Origin: Caldifarciminota bacterium
Lineage (GTDB): Bacteria > Hydrothermota > Hydrothermia > B15-G9 > WFZT01
Reading direction: 5' to 3'
Assembly: GCA_026986235.1 (NCBI GenBank)
Contig: JALSOY010000038.1
Location: 1 to 18,090, forward strand
DNA length: 18,090 nucleotides
Made by a program: the position numbers and the translations under genes. The notes below the pieces were generated by a model. The model ran no database searches, was not told the origin of the DNA, and worked only from the letters and a program-made list of their open reading frames with translations. Below, piece after piece: positions 6,038-13,511 of the stretch; position 1 is the first letter of the stretch; each line of letters begins with the position of its first letter.

Positions 6038-6945
6038 ATCCGGAAGGTTTGTGGTTTAGAGAAATTTTCACCGATAATCTGATATTTGGTTATCGGGTGA
6101 AGCGTGTTCTATATTCCGGGCAAAGCAGGTTTCAGAAAATTGACATCCTCGACCTTTATGCATACGGGAAGACGCTTTTTCTTGACAACAAGATCCAGTC
6201 TGCACAGATAGACGAGCACATTTATCACGAAGCCCTTGTTCAACCTGCTATGTTTACTCATCCGGAGCCGAAATCAGCCCTTATCATTGGTGGAGGTGAG
6301 GGGGCAACTCTCCGGGAAGTTTTGAAACACGGTTCAATTGAAAAAGCAGTCATGGTGGACATTGACGGTGAACTTGTGGATGCTTCCAGAAAGTATCTTC
6401 CTGAGTGGTCAGATGGGGCGTTTGACGACTCCCGAACGGAGTTAATCATCGACGATGCCCGCAAATACATTTTTGAAACGGATGAAAAGTTCGATGTGGT
6501 AATTTCGGATCTCACGGAACCCCTCGAGGGTGGACCCTCGAAATATCTTTTCACGAAAGAGTTCTACAATAGAGTTAACGATATTCTGACAGAGAGTGGT
6601 GTCCTCGTGGTTCAATCCGGTAGTGCCGTTCAGATGTACAACGACTTTGCTGCATCCGTGTACAGGACACTTGGGGAAATATTTCCAGCTGTTGGGATTT
6701 ACACTGTTTACATTGAGTCATTTCAGATGTTGTGGGCCTTCACCATAGCATCCAGAAAAGAAAGGCCCGAAGATTTAAGTGAGGAAGTGCTTAATATAAG
6801 AATGAAGTCCAGAGGGGTGGAGAACCTAAGGTTTTATCTTCCAAAATACCACAGGGGACTTTTTTACATACCTCGATACCTCGACGAGAAACTCAGTGAA
6901 GGGAGAGTTCTTACAGATGCCGACCCGTATATTTGGACTGCCTGA
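6034..6945 (+). CDS. speE1: Aminopropyltransferase of the Thermus agmatine / thermospermine-synthase type
   Basis: This 303-residue enzyme is a class I methyltransferase-fold polyamine synthase. The AdoMet-site motif is GGGEGATLREVLKH followed by VMVDIDGELV, then YLPEW.DGAFDD and LIIDDARKY. From memory these segments closely match the Thermus thermophilus SpeE that makes N1-aminopropylagmatine from agmatine. The catalytic-loop segment DLTEPLEGGPSKYLFTKEFY is the EGGP form seen in plant thermospermine synthase (ACL5), rather than DSSDPxGPA of ordinary spermidine synthase. The likely reaction is transfer of aminopropyl from decarboxylated AdoMet to agmatine, which fits the downstream arginine decarboxylase and ureohydrolase. 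Synthesis of longer polyamines is the alternative. It overlaps speD by 4 nt and the next gene by 29 nt. The symbol only distinguishes it from the second copy. Confidence 0.85.
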   Translation: MNPEGLWFREIFTDNLIFGYRVKRVLYSGQSRFQKIDILDLYAYGKTLFLDNKIQSAQIDEHIYHEALVQPAMFTHPEPKSALIIGGGEGATLREVLKHGSIEKAVMVDIDGELVDASRKYLPEWSDGAFDDSRTELIIDDARKYIFETDEKFDVVISDLTEPLEGGPSKYLFTKEFYNRVNDILTESGVLVVQSGSAVQMYNDFAASVYRTLGEIFPAVGIYTVYIESFQMLWAFTIASRKERPEDLSEEVLNIRMKSRGVENLRFYLPKYHRGLFYIPRYLDEKLSEGRVLTDADPYIWTA

Positions 6946-7387
6946 GGGTAAATACCTTTTGTGTGCAGGTAAAGGAAGGGCAAGTACACTCCTTACATCC
7001 TTTGATGCTGCCCTGCTTGATGCCGGAGTGGGTAACTACAACCTGATAAAGGTCTCGAGTATCCTGCCAGAGGGTTTTAAAGAGGTTAACCGTGTCGAGC
7101 TACCCGAAGGTTCACTCCTTCCCATTGCCTACGGAGCTGTCAGCGATTTTGAAGATGGTAAAAGGATAACTGCGGCCATTGCTGTCGGAATACCGGATCG
7201 CGGCGTGGGTGTAATTATGGAATATTCGGGTTCTCTACCGGAAGGCGAGGCAAGAGAGAAGGTTGAATCCATGGCCCGGGAGGCTCTTGAACTGAGGGGT
7301 GTAAAGATTTTAGAAGTTAAATCGAAGGTGGTTTCAGCCATAGTCAGGGGTCCCACAACCGTATTTGCTGGAGTCGCACTCTGGTGA
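6917..7387 (+). CDS. pdaD: Pyruvoyl-dependent arginine decarboxylase
   Basis: This 156-residue proenzyme resembles the Methanocaldococcus jannaschii enzyme, which converts arginine to agmatine with a pyruvoyl cofactor made by self-cleavage. The conserved block NLIKVSSILP places the cleavage between Ser47 and Ser48. FDAALLDAGVGN (29-40) precedes it, and the catalytic Glu102 lies in GVIMEYSG. The family-typical ending FAGVALW is present. The frame extends to a GTG at 6896, but the ATG at 6917 gives the normal length and follows a GAAGGGAG sequence 11 nt upstream. It therefore overlaps speE1 by 29 nt, and it overlaps the next gene by 4 nt (GTGA). It supplies agmatine to its neighbours. With SpeD, this is a second self-processing pyruvoyl enzyme in one operon. 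Confidence 0.93.
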   Translation: MPTRIFGLPEGKYLLCAGKGRASTLLTSFDAALLDAGVGNYNLIKVSSILPEGFKEVNRVELPEGSLLPIAYGAVSDFEDGKRITAAIAVGIPDRGVGVIMEYSGSLPEGEAREKVESMAREALELRGVKILEVKSKVVSAIVRGPTTVFAGVALW

Positions 7388-8214
7388 GTAAGGAATTCTG
7401 GTTTAAGGAATATCATTCCCCGGATCACGGCCTTTTCTTCAGGATAGATCGGGTGATTTTTCAAAAAAGATCCGAATTTCAGCAGATAGATATTGTTGAA
7501 TCTCCCACATTTGGTAAGGTTCTCATCCTTGATGGTCTTGTTATGACCACGGATCTGGACGAGTTTGTTTATCACGAGATGCTCGTCCATCCTGCAATGA
7601 CCCATCACCCGGATCCATCGGAGATCCTTGTTATAGGTGGTGGTGATGGTGGTACTGTGAGGGAGATACTTAAATATCCAGTGGTTAAGGAAATAGTCGT
7701 CTGTGAGATAGACAGGGCAGTTGTTGAGGCAAGTTCTGAATTCCTGCCTCATCTTTCAAAGGGCTTCAATGATCAAAAGGTTAAGCTGATTTTCGAGGAC
7801 GGCGTAAAGTTTGTTCAGCGTGAAACAGCTAAAAGGTACGATGTAATCTTTGTAGATTCGTCGGATCCGGTGGGTCCTGCAGCTGTTCTCTACGGCACGG
7901 ACTTTATTGAAAATTTGAAAAGAATCTTGAAGGACGGAGGGATTGTGGTGTTCCAGAGTGAGTCTCCATTTACGAGACTTCACATCATAAAAGACCTGTT
8001 TAACAAGCTAAGAGGCAATTTTCCTTATGTCTCTCCCTACCTTGCCCCCATGCCCGGTTACCCTGACGGCACCTGGAGTTTCCTCATGGCATCTCATGAG
8101 AGGTACGAGGACCCTGTGAGAAATTGTCCCGGGAACCTGAAGTATTATAACAGTGAAATCGATCGTGCCTCAAGAGTCCTTCCCAATTTCATCAGGTCTG
8201 GATTGTATGGTTAA
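7384..8214 (+). CDS. speE: Spermidine synthase-type aminopropyltransferase
   Basis: This 276-residue enzyme has the canonical bacterial motifs in order: FQQIDIVESPTFGKVLILDG, YHEMLVHPAM, GGGDGGTVREILK (AdoMet site), VCEIDRAVVE and VDSSDPVGPAAVLYG with the catalytic and diamine-binding Asp region. GTWSFLMAS and YYNSEIDRASRVLP follow near the end. It transfers aminopropyl from decarboxylated AdoMet to putrescine in the standard reaction. Because the operon makes agmatine and has an agmatine-type SpeE, this copy may instead use putrescine released by the ureohydrolase, or extend spermidine to a tetraamine. It starts at GTG 7384, overlapping the pdaD stop by 4 nt. It differs clearly from speE1 in motif sequence, so the pair is not a recent duplication. 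Confidence 0.9.
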   Translation: MSKEFWFKEYHSPDHGLFFRIDRVIFQKRSEFQQIDIVESPTFGKVLILDGLVMTTDLDEFVYHEMLVHPAMTHHPDPSEILVIGGGDGGTVREILKYPVVKEIVVCEIDRAVVEASSEFLPHLSKGFNDQKVKLIFEDGVKFVQRETAKRYDVIFVDSSDPVGPAAVLYGTDFIENLKRILKDGGIVVFQSESPFTRLHIIKDLFNKLRGNFPYVSPYLAPMPGYPDGTWSFLMASHERYEDPVRNCPGNLKYYNSEIDRASRVLPNFIRSGLYG

Positions 8215-8977
8215 ATTGATAGGTGTCCCCTACGAGGGGGGAGAGAATTTCCTGAAGGGAACGACACTCGCACCGTCCAAGATTCGCTGGGCACTGGAAT
8301 CAATTGAGATTTATAGTATTTACCAGAAGGATTACATGCCGGAATACACGGATTTAGGTGACTTTATACCGGGAGAAAAGGCTCATAATGAAATACTGAA
8401 ATCCATTGAGGAAGAACTCCTGAAAGTCGTTGACAGCCCGTTTGGGATTATTGGAGGAGACCACACCATCACTGTTCCTGCCATTAAGGCTTTAAAGAGA
8501 AAAATCCGTGATTTTTATGTCATTCATCTCGATGCCCACCTGGATATGCGTGATGAGTACCGTGGTAACGGCTATTCCCACGCAAGTGTTTTGAGAAGAC
8601 TGATTGAAGAAATAGGAGAAGAGAGAGTTATCTCTCTGGGGTACAGATCGATCATACCTGATGATGAGTATCCTCCTTTGTATTCCAGACCGTTTGAAGT
8701 ACTTGAACCTTTAAAAGCGTTTTTAAGAGAGTTAAAACCCGGTAAAGTGTACCTTACCCTTGATTTGGATGTGCTTGACCCATCTGAGTTTCCGGCTGTC
8801 AGTAATCCTGAGCCAGGGGGTATTTCTTTCAGGGAACTCGTTGAAGCTATCAAAATTTTAAGGGGTAGACTTGTGGGCTTTGATCTCGTGGAGTTTAATC
8901 CTGCAATTTTTCCCGGTCACTATCCGGCTGTTACGGCTGCAGTACTGTTGCGTGAGCTTTTGATTGCCTTAAAATAA
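8207..8977 (+). CDS. speB: Agmatinase / N1-aminopropylagmatine ureohydrolase family protein
   Basis: This 256-residue ureohydrolase (arginase/agmatinase fold) has all metal ligands of the binuclear Mn centre: His86 in GGDHT; Asp109, His111 and Asp113 in LDAHLDMRD; and Asp186 and Asp188 in DLDVLDP. The start at ATG 8207 overlaps the preceding gene by 8 nt and gives MVKLIGVPYEGG, the usual first strand. An upstream alternative start at 8153 would overlap more and adds an atypical extension. The protein is shorter than many agmatinases because the usual N-terminal extension is missing. It probably removes urea from N1-aminopropylagmatine to give spermidine, as in Thermus, or from agmatine to give putrescine. 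Sequence alone cannot tell which. Operon context excludes a mainly arginine-catabolic role. Confidence 0.87.
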   Translation: MVKLIGVPYEGGENFLKGTTLAPSKIRWALESIEIYSIYQKDYMPEYTDLGDFIPGEKAHNEILKSIEEELLKVVDSPFGIIGGDHTITVPAIKALKRKIRDFYVIHLDAHLDMRDEYRGNGYSHASVLRRLIEEIGEERVISLGYRSIIPDDEYPPLYSRPFEVLEPLKAFLRELKPGKVYLTLDLDVLDPSEFPAVSNPEPGGISFRELVEAIKILRGRLVGFDLVEFNPAIFPGHYPAVTAAVLLRELLIALK

Positions 8978-8982
8978 CACAC

Positions 8983-9450
8983 ATGAAATTCGTGGCGGAC
9001 TCCATGGTTGGAAAGCTTGCGAGGTGGCTCCGATTCCTGGGTATAGATGTGGTTTACATTTCAAGTGGCAGTCCGGAGGAAATAGTAAATGTTGCTGAAA
9101 GAGAGGGAAGAATTATTTTAACGAGGAACTCGGAAATTTTAAAAAAACTAAAGGGCCACAGGGTGTGGATTTATTTTCTTTCGTCGGAAAAATCTGAGGT
9201 CCAGCTAAAAGAGGTTGTGAACAAATTTAACCTCTGGGAAAGTATAAAGCCCTTTTCAAGGTGTAGCATCTGCAACGAGCCTCTCGTCGCTGTAAAGAAA
9301 GAGGAGGTTCGGGGAAAGGTCCCCTTTTATGTTTTTCAGAATACTGACCATTTTGAAAAGTGTCCAAAGTGTGGCAGGATTTACTGGGAAGGCACACACA
9401 TAAAAAGACTCCATGAGAAGCTGGCGAAGATACTGGGAAGGGAGCTATGA
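8983..9450 (+). CDS. Mut7-C RNase domain protein with zinc ribbon
   Basis: This 155-residue protein begins MKFVADSMVGKLARWLRFLGIDVVY, the hallmark of the Mut7-C PIN-like RNase domain (PF01927), with acidic Asp6 in place. The usual second motif LTRD reads LTRN (47-49) here; some relatives also appear to have Asn. The C-terminal part holds a four-cysteine ribbon, CSIC near residue 91 and CPKC near residue 127, ending in IYWEGTHIKRL. It is predicted to cleave or bind RNA; the substrate is unknown. It starts 5 nt after the ureohydrolase stop with little Shine-Dalgarno of its own, and overlaps the next start by 4 nt, so it is translated with the polyamine operon. I see no functional reason for this linkage. 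Confidence 0.85.
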   Translation: MKFVADSMVGKLARWLRFLGIDVVYISSGSPEEIVNVAEREGRIILTRNSEILKKLKGHRVWIYFLSSEKSEVQLKEVVNKFNLWESIKPFSRCSICNEPLVAVKKEEVRGKVPFYVFQNTDHFEKCPKCGRIYWEGTHIKRLHEKLAKILGREL

Positions 9451-10022
9451 AGGAAGATAAACTTTCAAGGAGGGATTTTTTTAGAAAAGGCATTTTTTCG
9501 TTGATAAAAGAGGGAACCAGGCTGGTTCAGGATACCCTTGGTACATTCAACCTTGAGGCTGAAGGTGGGGTCAGGTATCTGAGGCCACCCGGGGCTGTTG
9601 CAGAACATCAGTTTATAAAGCTATGCACGAAGTGCGGTGATTGTAAAGAGGCCTGCCCCTACGACGCCATAATAATGCTGGGAGAAAACAAAGGACCCAT
9701 CTCCGGTACACCTGCGATAATTCCGTCTGTTACTCCATGCTACTACTGTGATGATTTTCCATGTATAGAAGCCTGCAAGGAAGGGGCTCTTACGAAGTCC
9801 CATTTAATCATGGGGAAGGCAAAAATATCGACCTCTCGCTGTTATGCGTACAACCAGGTATTTTGTATAGACTGCTACAATGAATGTCCCAGGCAGGCTA
9901 TCGAGCTTGATGTGGAGATGAGGCCCTCTGTGGTGGAAGAAAAGTGCGTTGGATGTGGTATGTGCGTAAGGGTATGTCCTGCCTCACCAAAAGCGATAAA
10001 AGTAATCCCCCTCCGTGAATAA
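9447..10022 (+). CDS. NapF/NapG-like ferredoxin with four [4Fe-4S] motifs
   Basis: This 191-residue iron-sulfur protein carries four cysteine clusters: CTKCGDCKEACP (about 55-66), CYYCDDFPCIEAC (about 93-105), CYAYNQVFCIDCYNECP (about 132-148) and CVGCGMCVRVCP (about 171-182). This is the pattern of the NapG/MauM and NapF electron-transfer group. The N-terminus SRRDFFRKG (7-15) resembles a twin-arginine motif, but the following segment (IFSLIKEGTRLV) is only weakly hydrophobic, so export is uncertain. It may stay cytoplasmic, as NapF does. No periplasmic nitrate reductase or methylamine genes are nearby. Its redox partner is unknown. It is the last gene of the spe operon, overlapping the Mut7-C gene by 4 nt (ATGA). 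Confidence 0.82.
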   Translation: MKEDKLSRRDFFRKGIFSLIKEGTRLVQDTLGTFNLEAEGGVRYLRPPGAVAEHQFIKLCTKCGDCKEACPYDAIIMLGENKGPISGTPAIIPSVTPCYYCDDFPCIEACKEGALTKSHLIMGKAKISTSRCYAYNQVFCIDCYNECPRQAIELDVEMRPSVVEEKCVGCGMCVRVCPASPKAIKVIPLRE

Positions 10023-10062
10023 AAACTTATAAAAGTGTTTTTAAGCGGTAGGCATCCTCCTT

Positions 10063-10120
10063 AGTTCCCCCTCCTAAAGAAGATGGATAAAGGTGAATTA
10101 TTCGAACACCCTCCATCTAT
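10063..10120. repeat. Possible decayed third copy of the dispersed repeat
   Basis: TTCCCCCTCCTAAAGAAGAT and the following GGATAAAGGTGAAT resemble the ATCCCCCTTCAAAAGAAGGG...GATAAGGGGGAT part of copy 2, followed by an ACCCTCCATCTATCTC block like the second arm. Similarity is partial and gapped. As with the other copies, a TTGACA box lies just downstream. Confidence 0.3.
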
Positions 10121-10124
10121 CTCG

Positions 10125-10154
10125 TTGACAGGTTTGATACCCGTAGTTTATAAA
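10125..10154 (+). promoter_or_regulatory. Promoter of the Rossmann protein-hisC-nusB-rimO operon
   Basis: TTGACA (10125-10130), an 18-nt spacer and TATAAA (10149-10154) form a strong sigma70-type promoter. The start is predicted near 10161, leaving a leader of about 90 nt with CAGGAGG (10235-10241) 8 nt before the start codon. Confidence 0.7.
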
Positions 10155-10249
10155 TTGGGTTGCATGAGTTCATTTAAAGATTTTTTCAGTTTACCCGCCA
10201 TCTATTTGGATCCCCGGTGTATTAATCCCAAAAACAGGAGGAAATTTCC

Positions 10250-11992
10250 ATGGATGTTAGAGGAAAGACCATTTTACTCCTTGGAGGAGCAGGTCAGGTG
10301 GGCCTTGCAATTGCAAAGAAAATGCTCGATGAAAATCCAGGAAAACTCATTATATCCTCCCTCTTCAGGGAGGAAAGTGAACAGGCAATTGAAGAATTGA
10401 AGGCGTATATAGACCGTGTTTTCAGAGACAGAGATAGACCCACCACAGAATTTATTGCTGAGTACGGAAACATATTTGTCCGTGAGGAGCTCGTTGGTAA
10501 GTCGAGAGAAGAGATTTTGAACACCCCTGAATACCGGGATAAGGTTATGGAGGATGTACTTGGAGAAATCACTGACGAAATTATAAAAAATTCGCATCTC
10601 TACAGGATTATCAAGAGGCACAGACCTGACATTATCATTGACTCCATCAATACAGCCACTGCCCTTGCCTATCAGGACATCTATTCGGCAGCAGTTGAAG
10701 TAAAAAGTTACCTTGACAAAGGTAACTTCTCAAGCACAGAGTTTCCTGTAAGCGTTGCAAGACTTGTTACGAGCTTATACATTCCCCAGCTCGTAAGACA
10801 CATTCAGATTCTCTACCGTGCCATGATAGATAACGAAGTTCAAATGTATGTAAAAATAGGTACAACAGGGACAGGCGGCATGGGTCTAAACATCCCTTAC
10901 ACCCACGGAGAGGAGAGGCCATCGAGGATTCTGCTATCCAAGTCTGCGGTTGCAGGTGCACAGACACTTCTTTTGTTCCTCATGGCGAGGACCCCGGGGG
11001 CACCGATCATCAAGGAGATCAAGCCTGCATCACTGATTGCATGGAAAAGGATTGCTTCAGGTGAAGTGAGAAAACACGGGCAGGTTATTCAGCGTTTTGA
11101 CTGCCCGCCCGATAGGGCATTTGAGCTGAAAGAGGGTGAGATTTTCGACTTTCACGAGGTTCAAATCGGTGAACCCCTCGGTATCCCGTTGAAAGCCGTT
11201 TTTATTGATACAGGGGAAAACGGTGTTTTTTCACTTGAAGAATTCAAAGCGATTACAACCCTTGGGCAGATGCAGGCTGTTACGCCCGAGGAGATTGCTG
11301 TCAACACACTTCTTGAGATCAAGGGTGGTAACACATCCAAGGATGTTATCGATGCCCTGGACGGTTCGGTTATGGGATCAACTTACAGGGCAGGTTTCCT
11401 GAGAAAATTTGCCATTAAGAAACTCGAGGACGAGATGAGAAAGACGGGGAAGGAAAGTATCGCCTTTGAAATCCTCGGGCCTCCAAGACTTACAAAACTC
11501 ATATTTGAAGCCCAGATACTGAAAAATACAGTATCGACCATTGAAAAAGCTCTTTCCTATTCTCCTGAGAAACTTTCCGAGGTCGCGCAGAGAGAAATTG
11601 AAGAAAACAAAGATCTGAGAAGCTGGATCGTATCAGTGGGTATCCCCATACTCCTGTCTGATGGAAAGAGACTGTTATTTGCAAAAAACATGTTGACATA
11701 CAGGAGGAAGTTCTGGGTGGAGAAACCCTGGAAAGTCAACAGTAAGAATATCAGGCATTTCAGGCACAACGAATGGGTTGACCTCACGCCTGAAAATATG
11801 AAACAGTGGCAGGAGTGGTTTAGAATGATCCTGAGAGAGAAGGAAATTTCTGCCGGGGATACGAGTTCGTTCTTCGACAGGAGTGAGGATTTCTGGCCTG
11901 TTGAAGGTAACAACGAGACCGCCATTGACCCGGGTGAGATTGCAGGATGGATATTTACCGTAGTCGAAAAAGGTAGCAGGATGAAGGATTGA
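10250..11992 (+). CDS. Large NAD(P)-binding Rossmann (SDR-like) protein of unknown function
   Basis: This 580-residue protein starts with a dinucleotide-binding fold, VRGKTILLLGGAGQVGLAIA: a GGAGQVG loop at 12-18 after the first beta strand. DIIIDSINTATALAY near residue 125 fits a later Rossmann strand. The central part contains KIGTTGTGGMGLNIPYTHGEE, a glycine-rich block with the look of a second nucleotide or substrate site. The helical C-terminal half matches nothing I know. No Tyr-x3-Lys catalytic pair of classical SDRs is obvious. The start ATG has CAGGAGG 8 nt upstream and a promoter. No signal peptide or membrane helix is present, so it should be a cytoplasmic oxidoreductase, epimerase or NAD(P)-sensing protein. 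It overlaps the next start by 1 nt. The reaction is unknown. Confidence 0.7.
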   Translation: MDVRGKTILLLGGAGQVGLAIAKKMLDENPGKLIISSLFREESEQAIEELKAYIDRVFRDRDRPTTEFIAEYGNIFVREELVGKSREEILNTPEYRDKVMEDVLGEITDEIIKNSHLYRIIKRHRPDIIIDSINTATALAYQDIYSAAVEVKSYLDKGNFSSTEFPVSVARLVTSLYIPQLVRHIQILYRAMIDNEVQMYVKIGTTGTGGMGLNIPYTHGEERPSRILLSKSAVAGAQTLLLFLMARTPGAPIIKEIKPASLIAWKRIASGEVRKHGQVIQRFDCPPDRAFELKEGEIFDFHEVQIGEPLGIPLKAVFIDTGENGVFSLEEFKAITTLGQMQAVTPEEIAVNTLLEIKGGNTSKDVIDALDGSVMGSTYRAGFLRKFAIKKLEDEMRKTGKESIAFEILGPPRLTKLIFEAQILKNTVSTIEKALSYSPEKLSEVAQREIEENKDLRSWIVSVGIPILLSDGKRLLFAKNMLTYRRKFWVEKPWKVNSKNIRHFRHNEWVDLTPENMKQWQEWFRMILREKEISAGDTSSFFDRSEDFWPVEGNNETAIDPGEIAGWIFTVVEKGSRMKD

Positions 11993-13074
11993 TGAAATTT
12001 AACACTTACATTGAAGAGGTACCGGTCTATATCCCGGGCGTAACAGCCGAAGAGCTTGCAAAATCTCACGGATTCTCCGGAGACGAGATCGTAAAACTTT
12101 CGTCCAACGAAAATCCACTCGGTCCCTCACCTCTTGCCATAAACGCCATCAAAAAAGAGGCCTCCAGTGGTCACATATACCCTGATAACTCCTACAAAAT
12201 GCTGAAAGAAAAGATAGCCGAAAAAACAGGTGTCAGAGCGGAAAATATTGCAGTTGGGAACGGATCCAGTGAAATTTTCCTCTTCCTATCCCTCGTTTTC
12301 CTGAACGACAATTCAACACTCGTTACATCCAGGCACACCTTTCAACTTTACAGAATTTCAGGGAAAATTGTGGGCGCAGATGTGAGACTCGTTCCCATGA
12401 AAGACTATAGATACGATCTTGAGGCGATAAAGAACTCCATTGACGGAAATGTGAGAGCTGTTTACATCTGTAATCCCAATAATCCCACAGGCACATACCT
12501 GAGCCACGAAGAGGTTAGAGAATTTCTGGACAGTGTACCCGACGATGTCATTATCGTCTTCGATGAGGCTTATTACGAGTATGTTACCGCAGAAGACTAC
12601 CCTGTAACCACAGATTTTATCGACAGAGGAAATGTGGTGATAATTCGAACATTCTCGAAGATATACGGCATAGCCGGCCTGAGATTGGGTTATGCCATCA
12701 CCTCACCTGAGATCGTTGAAAAGTTTGAACATGTGAGATTCCCGTTCAATGTTTCGAGAGTTGCGCAGGCCGCAGGTATTGCTTCTCTCGACGATGAAGA
12801 GCATGTTCTCAGATCGAGATCGTCAAACGAAAGAAACAGAGTCAGGATGTATAAAAAATTCGAGGAACTTGGTGTAAAATATCTGCCATCACAGGGAAAC
12901 TTCGTGTATGTGCAAACTCACGAGAAGGGAATTGAAATTTTTAATAGATTACTTGAATACGGGGTAATAGTAAGGCCACTCGATGCCTTTGGATTGCCTG
13001 AAGGCATCAGAGTAACGGTCGGAGATGACTACCAGACACACAGATTTTTAGAGGCATTTGAGAAAGTTTTATAA
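11992..13074 (+). CDS. hisC: Histidinol-phosphate aminotransferase family protein
   Basis: This 360-residue class I/II PLP aminotransferase has the HisC-type features KLSSNENPLGPSP (35-47), YPDNSY (63-68) and GNGSSEI (89-95). It continues with CNPNNPTG (160-167), DEAYYEY (191-197) with the cofactor Asp191 and Tyr194, and TFSKIYGIAGLRLGY with the Schiff-base Lys223. In histidine synthesis it transaminates imidazole-acetol phosphate with glutamate. No other his gene is nearby, and HisC homologues also act on aromatic amino acids, so the substrate is not certain. Its ATG overlaps the upstream TGA by 1 nt (TGATG), and its TAA overlaps the nusB ATG by 1 nt, so translation is coupled on both sides. 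Confidence 0.88.
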   Translation: MKFNTYIEEVPVYIPGVTAEELAKSHGFSGDEIVKLSSNENPLGPSPLAINAIKKEASSGHIYPDNSYKMLKEKIAEKTGVRAENIAVGNGSSEIFLFLSLVFLNDNSTLVTSRHTFQLYRISGKIVGADVRLVPMKDYRYDLEAIKNSIDGNVRAVYICNPNNPTGTYLSHEEVREFLDSVPDDVIIVFDEAYYEYVTAEDYPVTTDFIDRGNVVIIRTFSKIYGIAGLRLGYAITSPEIVEKFEHVRFPFNVSRVAQAAGIASLDDEEHVLRSRSSNERNRVRMYKKFEELGVKYLPSQGNFVYVQTHEKGIEIFNRLLEYGVIVRPLDAFGLPEGIRVTVGDDYQTHRFLEAFEKVL

Positions 13075-13511
13075 TGGGGTACTATCAGTTTTCAGGAAGA
13101 AGGTTGAGTCGTGTACTCGCACTTGAGGCCCTTTACAGGTATGATCTCCTGAATGAGCCCATGGAGGAGGCTTTGAGAGATATTTACGAAAGGGAGAGAC
13201 CACCGGAAGATGTAAGAAATTTTACTAACAGAATCATAGACTCTGTCAGGGCGAACCTCGAGGAAATCAACAGGTTGATTGATGAAACCACCCTTAACTG
13301 GCCACTTGAAAGGATCACGACAGTTGACAGGTCGATTTTGAGAATTGCTGTTGCAGAGATGCTGGGCATCGACGAAGTACCCTTTAAGGTATCAATTTCA
13401 GAGGCAATTGAGATTGCGAAACTATTTTCAACGGAGGAATCGGGGAGATTTGTTAATGGTGTACTGGACAATATCGCAATAAAGCTGGGATTTAAAGAGG
13501 GGGAAAAATGA
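13074..13511 (+). CDS. nusB: Transcription antitermination factor NusB
   Basis: This 145-residue all-helical protein has typical NusB segments: RRLSRVLALEALYRYDL at the N-terminus, then LNWPLERITTVDRSILRIAVAEML (about 79-102) and VPFKVSISEAIEIAKLFSTEESGRFVNGVLDNI (about 105-137). NusB pairs with S10 (NusE) on boxA RNA to support antitermination of rRNA operons. It overlaps the hisC stop by 1 nt and the following metallophosphoesterase start by 4 nt (ATGA). Length and motifs are normal. Confidence 0.95.
   Translation: MGYYQFSGRRLSRVLALEALYRYDLLNEPMEEALRDIYERERPPEDVRNFTNRIIDSVRANLEEINRLIDETTLNWPLERITTVDRSILRIAVAEMLGIDEVPFKVSISEAIEIAKLFSTEESGRFVNGVLDNIAIKLGFKEGEK

Noticed and set aside
8153..8206. 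Upstream start for the ureohydrolase adding 18 residues
   Set aside because: The extension lies wholly inside the preceding gene and does not resemble agmatinase N-termini. The ATG at 8207 gives the standard first strand.
10021..10042. AT-rich hairpin with T-tract after the ferredoxin gene, as a terminator
   Set aside because: The stem is made almost only of A-T pairs with a bulge, so it would be unstable in a thermophile. Termination there is possible but not supported.
10083..10400. 105-codon plus-strand frame overlapping the Rossmann protein start
   Set aside because: It spans the promoter and repeat remnant, lacks a ribosome binding site and overlaps a much better supported gene in another frame.
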